Source: Brevipalpus yothersi (Eukaryota > Arthropoda > Arachnida > Trombidiformes > Tenuipalpidae). Taken from it: a DNA stretch of 64,000 bases. This document shows positions 56,873 to 64,000 of the stretch, in pieces. The position numbers were made by a program, and so were the translations under genes. The notes beneath the pieces were generated by a model, which had not been told where the DNA came from, did no database searches, and saw nothing but the letters and a program-made list of their open reading frames with translations. The stretch lies in NCBI GenBank assembly GCA_003956705.1, contig QZCP01000157.1:35171-99170 (forward strand). The letters are read 5' to 3'. The stretch's first letter is position 1; every line of letters starts with the position of its first letter.

Positions 56873-57309
56873 ACTCCTAATAAGATTGATCTGATTCCAG
56901 AACAACAAAACTTTCCGAACATTTACTTAGATTTGGATTTGGACGATAAATGGATTGAAAATCGCAATTCTGAAGATTTGAGGATTAAATTCACATCTTT
57001 TTACCAGATAAACGATTTGTTTTGAGATTCTCTAGCGAACACTCGTTTTTGCTTAATGAGAATTTAGACTCAGCGATCGAGTTTCTTGGTTGCTGTCGCA
57101 AAGTTTTACAAGCTAATCACAACTGATAGAGAATTTAGTCTATTTTTGCAAGAATTTCAATGAATTGTAAGAGTCATCTTAGGAAGATGGTAGATGATTT
57201 TATCTTCAAGAAAAAATCAGGAACGTCAAATCTATTGGAAAGGAATTATTTTATTTTATTTTCTTATCTTCTATTTGATTGTATTTGTCGTCGGCGAATT
57301 TACGCCATA
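56873..57309. other. convergent 3' flanks
   Basis: Lies between the coiled-coil gene and STRIP. No further gene is seen. Confidence 0.55.
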
Positions 57310-59978
57310 TTACATGGTGGATGTGTTCGTTTGCACCAAAAGTTGATCCCAGTCAATATTAAATTGGAAAACTTCTCGATGAAGCCATGCCTCATAGTTT
57401 TTCTTAAACTCTCCAGTCAACTTATATTGTTTACTGAGTACACTAGAGAAATTGTTGTCCACAGGTCTGGATAATTCTAATTGGGCTGCATAAACTAGAT
57501 TACCGTTAAGTGAATCATGGCAAGGAGACATTGGCCCGTTTGGTTGTCCAGCGGCAGCAGTGTGTAATAAATTGGAGGAGAATGCGTCAATAGTTGGTGA
57601 TTCACTATACCGTCGACTATGGAATCTACTGATCTTTGCTTGCATATTGAATTCATCATTCTGAAGGTCCCATGGTGTTTGTTCCATTTCGTTTCCAAAA
57701 GCCCAATCATCAGTCAGACGATGTCGAACCATTTGATAAATACAGCTTAGTGTTCGCATATTGCTCTTACGCCACTGTCTACCTAAATATTTAGTCTGCA
57801 TTTTGAGTAATTTAAGAATATAGAGTTGAAACAAAGCTTGCTTGACACGAAGAGCTTTCTTGAGGATAGCGGAAGATTTGAACAGAACCAACATCATGAT
57901 TCGAGCATACTTCCACTTGGTCAACTTATTCAATATTCGAACCATATTGATGCAGGAAAAAATATTTCTAGATGGAAAATTTTGAGATGATGCACTATAA
58001 GCCAGATCGTTTTCATTATTGAGCTCAACTGGCTCACCAACAACGCAAGATGGATAGTCCAATACACAAATGTTGTTACGAGCAATGATGTAGGCAAGAA
58101 CGTTCTGATTGAAGATTTTCAATATCAACGGAATACAGTTAGCATAAACGAGCTGCTGAGTTATGTGTTCAAACTGATAGACATGATTGATTTTGAAATG
58201 CTTCAGTATGAGGATGAGAATAGCTGAAACAGCCTTAATGATGATTTCTTTATGACGATTAAAATCTATGTGAAATTTCATGGAGTCTACCACCGTTGTT
58301 GGAGCTAATTCTGGCACTATCTCAGTACCAATGTTGATGGATTCGGTCTTGGGCTTGCTAATTGGTGCAGCTGCTAGTAGTATCTTGAGAAGAGCGATCA
58401 TGTACTGGGGTAGATTGGGTAGAGCTGCTTTATAGAGTGCTTCAGCTGGAGATTGGAGAGGTTCGAGGTCAATCTCTTCTAAGGTCAGTGGATACTTAGC
58501 CATCTCTTCTTCACGACGCATTTGTAATTCTGATAGTGACACATACAAATGCTTTTTCAGAACTTTTAAGCCCTCTAATATTGGAGCTGGTAAACCAGCA
58601 GTTGTTTCACGATCCTCTGGAATATCAAAACCAATGAACTTGGATCTTGTCTGGAAAAGGAATAAATCAATGTCCTTATAACGCACTTTTGGCCACCAAG
58701 GCAATCCTCGATGTACAATTGGAACATCACTATTGTTATCATTATCTTCATATTCTACTCTGGGCTGAGATGATCTTGGCGAAGCTGGTCTAGGGCCGAT
58801 GTCAACTTTTTCTTCTTCATTCTTTTCACCGGAATCTTGATCATTCTCATTATTCTCTGAATCTTCTTTCATCTGATCAGAATCACCATTGGGCTCTCCA
58901 CTTTCCTCTACATCTTGTTCATCACCTATAAGAGCATCTTGTTTGATAATCATTCTCTGTCTCATTCGGCGTCTTTTTGGTCCAGAAACCAGATTTGCTT
59001 GAACAATCATTGGAGGAGATGATGGTCTCATGGTGCGGGAAACTTCTAGAGTATCATCGGGAACAGGAGGAAGACCAACTCGGGATCGGTAATGATTCTT
59101 CAGTTCTCTCAACTCATCCATACCACCAAGAGTAACCAAGATTGTCTTCCACAGAAGTAGAACCACCTTTTTAACTGGAAAGTGAGGAGCATATCCATTG
59201 CAAAATTTCATTGCCATTTGGAATAAGGTTATGGCGAACAATTCATGAGATGTAGAGATTGGATTACTCAGTTCCTCTCGAAAAGCTTTTCGTAGTTCCT
59301 GTGGAATGATCAGAAAACAGATTCCGCGTAAGGAAAGTGATAATCAATTAGAAAAAAATGCTTCCATCTTACCTCTTCCTCTTCATTCTCAGGATCAGTT
59401 CTCATAACTTCCAAGAAGATGTACAATGAGTTGAGAATCACACGAAGATCAGTGGAATCTTTCATACTGATTGAAAAAGAATCAGAATCTTTCATATTCA
59501 TTGGATTCCGTCTCATGTTCATTGAAGCTAAGCCAGATTCAATTTCCATTACTAACAATTGAACCAGTAAAGGGAAAAAGTTTCTTTGGTACAGAAGGAA
59601 GACATTTTTACGGACTTCAATAAGCACATCTTCTGGTCGATCTGCTTCTCCAAATACACCTTGAAGAAGATACAATAAAGCTCGAAGATATTTGAATCTT
59701 TGCTCTCGATCACTTAATTCTAAGCCTTCACTGATCCGCTCGAAAATAACATCTTTCTCCACCAATTCCATTGATTTCCATGGCTTACTTGCAGACCATT
59801 TGACCATCAACTCCTCCCAACAAGTTCTATTCAAATTGAAATCATTGTTTTCCGTATAAGAATATAATTCACCCAATTCAGCTGGATGTGTATCACAATC
59901 GGTGTAGATAAAATCAATATCCGGATCATCATTATTTGACATGGCCAATTGGTCAAAAGATGACTGTTTAGAACCCAT
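57310..59978 (-). CDS. STRIP: striatin-interacting protein (STRIP1/2 orthologue), 864 aa
   Basis: Exons are 59978–59373 and 59298–57310 (74-base phase-0 intron). It matches the STRIP/FAM40 family along its length. The N1221 part (about residues 20–340) has DCDTHPAELGELYSYTE, SREQRFKYLRALLYLLQG-like and NGYAPHFPVKKVVLLLWK. A variable acidic middle follows (about 290–380; ESGEPNGDSDQ, NEEEKVDIG). The DUF3402 part (about 400–850) has GLPWWPKVRYKDIDLFLFQT, LPQYMIALLKILLAAAP, SCINMVRILNKLTKWKYAR and LKLLKMQTKYLGRQWRK. Human STRIP1 is of similar length. By family knowledge it is a core STRIPAK scaffold that links striatin/PP2A with GCK kinases and controls the cytoskeleton and Hippo signalling. Confidence 0.95.
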
Positions 59979-60970
59979 CAGAATGATGGGAAAACAAAAA
60001 ATTCAATCAAAATTGGTGAGTGAATAGCTCAACTTGATTTTGAACTGCCTGTAAGGCGCCCAACATGTATAGCATATATAAATGGTGTGAAACAAATTCA
60101 CATTATCAACTAATCATTACAGACCCACACACACTGTGATGAAGATCATCCAGCACTCACACATAAATAATTAAAAATCAATTCTCATTGATCAATTGAT
60201 TAAAAATCACACACAAACACACACCTAAATCTTACACCACAGATGATGGCCACTTCACTCTGTGATGTGTGTTGGTAAACAATTCATTGACGGAACGGAA
60301 AAATGAGAGAGAAGAAGATTGCTTTTTTCAGTCAAGCGCTGTTCATCTCTCTGGTACAAAGTACATACACTTGCACACACTACATTCCTGGGACATGAAT
60401 CCGATCAATTTTACAGAGATGTTAACAATTAGTCGGGAAATTTGCATTTTTTTATTGTTACCAAGAAGAGAAAAATTTGTTCCACTATTCGCCTTGAGGT
60501 CAAAACTAGAGGTTTACTAACAAAGCTAGCATCTTGTTGCGATTGATATTTATGCTTGTACAACATGAGTTTTGAAAGTATTGAGTAAAGTTTGTAATAA
60601 AGATTGATTAATAAAATTGTTTTTTGCATATTGATGAGCTTTTAATCAGAAAGGAGACTACACTTTGCTGTTTATGATGCAGTTGATGGTTTCATGAATT
60701 GATATCGAAATCCTATGAGTTTTATCTACATTCATTGCTCGAATATGCTATGCTGGTTTGATTATTGGTATGTTTTCAGTGTTCAATTGAAATAAGGAGC
60801 TTCTGTTTCGTTGATTTGACTTTTTTCTCACATGCGATAGTGATGAAGAATCAAAAATTTTCATTCGATAAAAACTATAGATGTTGGCCGATACCGATGA
60901 ACACTACCAAGTCAACATGCCGGATCAGAGAAAATCACGGTAGATTGAACCTAGATTAATAATAAGTTTA
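59979..60970. other. STRIP upstream and COX5B downstream region
   Basis: Short CA-rich tracts near 60,120–60,230 (ACACACAAACACACACC). No gene is supported; frames such as 60,269–60,520 lack motifs. Confidence 0.5.
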
Positions 60971-61429
60971 TTACTTCTTTTTTTCTTTCTCTCGCTTCTT
61001 CCTAATATCTTCAGGGATTTCATAGTTTGTATCATACACGGTAAAAGGATTGGTGATTTTCATGCCTTTGAAAAAATACCCACAAGTACATTGCTTCAAT
61101 TCATCAGCGAGTACTCGATGGTAAACGAGATGTTCTTGATCCTCATGACACTGACATCCAAATATCCTACTATCGCTGATCATTGGGACCATCAATGGTT
61201 CATCGCGAGTTCCTCCCTTATTGATATCGTATGAATCCAGAAAAGAAGCCTATTATTCAGAATTATGTGGAGAAAAATACAAACATTATCAGTAAATCAA
61301 CAACACATGGCTCATCTATCAGAGACCAAACAAAATACTCACCAATATTCCTTGTTTTCTCAGCATAATTTTCAATCGATTCAGTGGAGTATCGAAAACT
61401 GGTCTAAGATGTGGAGGCAATTTACCCAT
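60971..61429 (-). CDS. COX5B: cytochrome c oxidase subunit 5B-like, about 121 aa
   Basis: Exons are 61429–61343 and 61249–60971 (93-base phase-0 intron, GTGAGT…ATAG). The second exon is typical of COX5B: GGTRDEPLMVPMISDSRIFG then C-Q-C-H-E-D and CTCGYFF. The family's four zinc cysteines sit in CxC…CxC-like pairs (here G-C-Q-C and Q-C-T-C-G). Exon 1 (MGKLPPHLRPVFDTPLNRLK) aligns with the 'DPL…G…L' helix of the mature subunit. I do not see a convincing mitochondrial presequence; the ATG used is the only one in this frame here, and an upstream exon may exist. The C-terminus is extended by a basic stretch (IRKKREKEKKK) not usual in the family. Role: nuclear-encoded zinc subunit of complex IV on the mitochondrial inner membrane. 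Confidence 0.82.
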
Positions 61430-62431
61430 CTCGAGAGAAAGAGAAAACTATCTTAGTGAAATATAATCAAAAACCATCAACAATCGAATGATCAATATCA
61501 TGTAATTCTGAGAGATTCTGAAAAAAACTGAACATTATTTATATTTACAAGCGCAGAACGTGATGCGCTGATGATGAATGATGCAAGCAGAATCAAGTGC
61601 ATGCGGCCTCATGTTTGTCGAACTAAATTAAGATGAACAATTGACAGCAATCGAATTAAATCTAAGGGACGAAATCCACAGCCACTTGGAATTAGAATTC
61701 GCGTGAGAACTTTTAGGGGGAGATGAATGTTCAGAAGGATCTGGACTCCAAAAGCATTTATTAAAATTTTTTTTTGTTTTTCATTATAATATTACAGTCA
61801 GATTAGAGAAAATTGAGATTTAATTGATCTCGCTGATTAGCTATTCCCTAAAATTGCCCAGGTAAGTTATTATTATTTTTATTTTCGTATATCTGAGTTT
61901 ACTCTTTCTCTGACCCAATGATTCCTTGGGAATCTTTCGAGAAGTTATATCCGGCGAATAAGTTGGACCCTTTTGATCGGATGATGATGATCAAAAGGCG
62001 GCTTCTTCTCCAGAGATTCGTGATAATAATAAGAAGAAAAAGAAATAGATGATTAAAAATGCGGGCAATTACCAAGAGAATGGGGCACAAAAATCATCGA
62101 GCCATAAGCCAAGAAGCTTTTTTCACTCGGGATTATTAAGATGAATTGGCATTTGTTCGATGATATACAACAGAATTCAATATGATTTAGACAATGTTAA
62201 ATGAGACAATCTTTGGGAAAATAAGATCATAACATCTAGAACAGCATCAAAGACTAGATAATGATAAAAATGATGAGTCTGTTGTCCAAGCCATTCATGT
62301 TCTCATTCTCTCTTAAAATGATTAATCCCTGATTCATGAGAACACTTTACAGGGTGGACAAAAGAAAAAGGTAAAGAAAAAGTAATTGCAGTAAAAGCAT
62401 GTCGCTAAAATGTATTCTTATATCCAATTGA
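61430..62431. other. gene-free stretch, may hold a COX5B 5' exon
   Basis: A minus-strand MRPHALDSACIIHHQR start (ATG at 61,612) looks faintly presequence-like, but its possible donor is in the wrong phase for the COX5B exon at 61,429. Nothing else is recognised. Confidence 0.4.
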
Positions 62432-62723
62432 TTCCACTGGGTGAGGAGGTTTGGAAACCGTATTGCTTCCCGGCAGACACAACTGGTGGACCAGATACAT
62501 GAATTTCTCAGACCATGGCTGGAATCCAACATAACTGTACCGAAAAATTCATATCGCTTTTGATCAATGGTGAGTTTTTTTGCTTTCAACTCTCAGAGAC
62601 ATGAAGCTGCTGAAAGAGTTTCAGGCGTCCTTCAACCATCAGTTCAGAGTAACAGAATTCGGTAAACTAGTGACGAGCTATTCCCGATTCCTTAACTTGA
62701 TTCACTTTTCACGTGGACTCTAG
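62432..62723 (+). pseudogene. possible LOTUS-like coding remnant
   Basis: Two protein-like pieces lie in different plus frames. One is 62,432–62,563 (HWVRRFGNRIASRQTQLVDQ, then IHEFLRPWLESNITVPKNSY), ending in TGA. The other is about 62,598–62,723 (MKLLKEFQASFNHQFRVTEF, then GKLVTSYSRFLNLI), ending in TAG. The second recalls the H-x-F-x-x-x-x-R-V-x-x-Y-G-x-x-K-L pattern of LOTUS/OST-HTH repeats such as those of MARF1. The gap has no intron of plausible size (GTGAGT…CTCAG is only 27 bases), so a frameshifted relic is more likely than a gene. The resemblance is from memory of the family pattern only. Confidence 0.28.
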
Positions 62724-62851
62724 TCCACCATATCATGGTATCGAGGGAAAATAAGATTGCATCATCGGGGCCAGCCGATCACAGAAAATGAGAAGCTTGG
62801 TCATGAACAATAGTTAAAACAAGTATTTTTTTTTCACTAAAAACTTAAATC

Positions 62852-64000
62852 TCAATTTCTCAAGATCTGTTGAGTCTCCTCTTCGAAGCTCGGTCTTTTA
62901 CAGTCATTTCCCAAGTGTCCAAAGCCTCCACAATTGTAACAGCTAACATTTTGCGAGGTAGGTTTTGCAGAATGAAAAGTTGCTGCTGCTTGAGCGAGAG
63001 TGTTCACACTGGTAGGGAACGTGGATGTCTGGATGCTCGGAAAAGTTGCAATTGGATTGCCAGTGGATTGAAGATGTGTCCAATATGGATTAGATGTGGT
63101 TGGTATTGAAGAGGCGGCAGCCATTGCCACCGAGTAATAGTACTGGAACAATTGTTCAGTGACCTGATTGGGAGGATAACTGTTTATGATGGGACCATGT
63201 GAAGGCAGAGGTGGTGGTGGAACGCAGAACCAGCATGGATTCAAAGATGATGCTCCCGATGGAGGTGGAGGTTGCACACCGTTTTGCATGGGACCCATTT
63301 GATTAACCGAATTTTGGCATGAAGCGGAACTGGAAGATGGAGGGGGAGTAGTTGAAGGTGTAGTTCCCAAAGAATTGTTATTACTAGAATCATATTGATC
63401 ACCAGTGCAGTGACAATTAAATTGTCTATTATTGAAAGGTAACGGGGAAGGGGAGGCTGTCTTATGACTTCGTCCATCGACAATTTTGGGCAATTCATGG
63501 GCTAATGATCGACAGTCCAGATAATCAGTTGGCTGAGAAGAAAGTGGAGGGGGAGGAGGAGACTTGACATGAGGCTTATTCAATGTAAAATGTGATTGCG
63601 AATGATTCATCTCTGTTAAAGGAAGAGGAGGAGGTGGTGGGGGTGGAGGTGATAAAATGGAACTTGTGCTAACAGTAGCGGCAAGAGCGTACATCATTGA
63701 ATCCATTGTTGATTGAACTTTTTGAAGCTGCTCACTGAGTAGGGTTTGTTGATCAAATGTGAACGCAGGATGATGAATGGCCAGTGTGTGTAGAAGAATG
63801 ATTTCCGAATAGAAATTTTCATCCAATATAATGTGTGGATAAATATCATTATCGTTTAAAGGACGATTATTTAACATTGAGTCCACACAATTTGATGATT
63901 TTGAGGAGGAAACTGATTGACTTGAACTCATTGGTGAACGAGTTGTTGGATAGTTTAGTGAGCCAATCACATTGCCAAATAATCGTCGAGTAATATTTTC
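62852..64000 (-). CDS. CCHC zinc-finger protein, 5' end beyond window, at least 382 aa
   Basis: Open from the right edge to a TGA at 62,854–62,852. The only recognisable domain is a C-terminal zinc knuckle, C-Y-N-C-G-G-F-G-H-L-G-N-D-C, that ends 15 residues before the stop and is followed by KRPSFEEE. Position and context resemble the C-terminus of ZCCHC2/ZCCHC14-type proteins (knuckle plus K-x-P-S), but I cannot confirm the family without the N-terminal part. The rest is low-complexity: Ser-rich, with polyproline runs (SPPPPPPPPLPLTE), and His/Asn-rich pieces. A helical stretch (YPHIILDENFYSEIILLHTL…) near the start may be ordered. Zinc knuckles usually bind RNA. Confidence 0.75.
   Translation of the reverse strand, partial: ENITRRLFGNVIGSLNYPTTRSPMSSSQSVSSSKSSNCVDSMLNNRPLNDNDIYPHIILDENFYSEIILLHTLAIHHPAFTFDQQTLLSEQLQKVQSTMDSMMYALAATVSTSSILSPPPPPPPPLPLTEMNHSQSHFTLNKPHVKSPPPPPLSSQPTDYLDCRSLAHELPKIVDGRSHKTASPSPLPFNNRQFNCHCTGDQYDSSNNNSLGTTPSTTPPPSSSSASCQNSVNQMGPMQNGVQPPPPSGASSLNPCWFCVPPPPLPSHGPIINSYPPNQVTEQLFQYYYSVAMAAASSIPTTSNPYWTHLQSTGNPIATFPSIQTSTFPTSVNTLAQAAATFHSAKPTSQNVSCYNCGGFGHLGNDCKRPSFEEETQQILRN

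Noticed and set aside
61552..61561. AAGCGCAG near 61,553, resembling the shared array element
   Set aside because: It lacks the flanking bases and lies in an unrelated gene region; a chance match.
62347..62589. 80-codon minus frame downstream of the CCHC gene
   Set aside because: It is antisense to the more protein-like plus-strand pieces and has no recognisable motif.
1..64000. tRNA, rRNA, CRISPR arrays, transposases and reverse transcriptases
   Set aside because: I looked for tRNA box B-type GTTCGA contexts, direct-repeat arrays and polymerase or transposase motifs and saw none that hold up.

Overview
The window is nuclear DNA from an animal. It is visibly AT-rich, with short GT–AG introns (mostly 80–240 bases) and clear metazoan orthologues at the right end: PIAS, STRIP, COX5B and a CCHC zinc-finger protein. 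Compact introns and a lineage-specific BTB expansion suggest an arthropod, perhaps a mite or other chelicerate. That placement is inference; no species is identifiable from the sequence alone.

Bases 1–50,000 are one tandem array of small two-exon BTB/BACK-like genes, all on the + strand. I count 19 copies with intact reading frames (BTB-1 to BTB-19, numbered left to right) and ten relics (psi-1 to psi-10). Almost every copy has the same plan. Exon 1 is about 400–490 bases and encodes the BTB fold. A phase-0 intron follows, and exon 2 nearly always begins GCT-GAT and encodes a short BACK-like helical part. Most copies end in a basic RKRK-type tail. I see no MATH, Kelch or zinc-finger domain. 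By family knowledge these would be adaptors for CUL3 ubiquitin ligases or oligomerising nuclear proteins; the actual role is unknown.

The copies fall into subgroups named here Q (BTB-5), R (BTB-6, -8), S (BTB-7, -9, -12), T (BTB-10, -13, -15), U (BTB-11, -14), A (BTB-16, -18) and B (BTB-17, -19). They repeat as blocks: Q-R-S twice (15.3–20.2 and 20.8–25.1 kb), T-U twice (26.1–30.3 and 33.1–36.7 kb) and A-B twice (41.9–45.7 and 46.6–50.4 kb). A recurrent non-coding spacer joins the blocks. Its last copy runs into the 3' end of PIAS, and two internal copies carry decayed pieces of the PIAS tail, so the array seems to have grown next to PIAS. About ten copies share an upstream element (core GAGCGCAGGTCA), 115–190 bases before the ATG, often with a TTGTTGCATC-like motif further upstream.

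From 50.4 kb the window is ordinary single-copy gene territory. It holds PIAS (minus, nine exons, SUMO E3 ligase), an unrecognised coiled-coil protein gene (plus), STRIP (minus, STRIPAK scaffold), COX5B (minus), a weak LOTUS-like coding remnant (plus), and a CCHC zinc-finger gene (minus) whose 5' end lies beyond the right edge.
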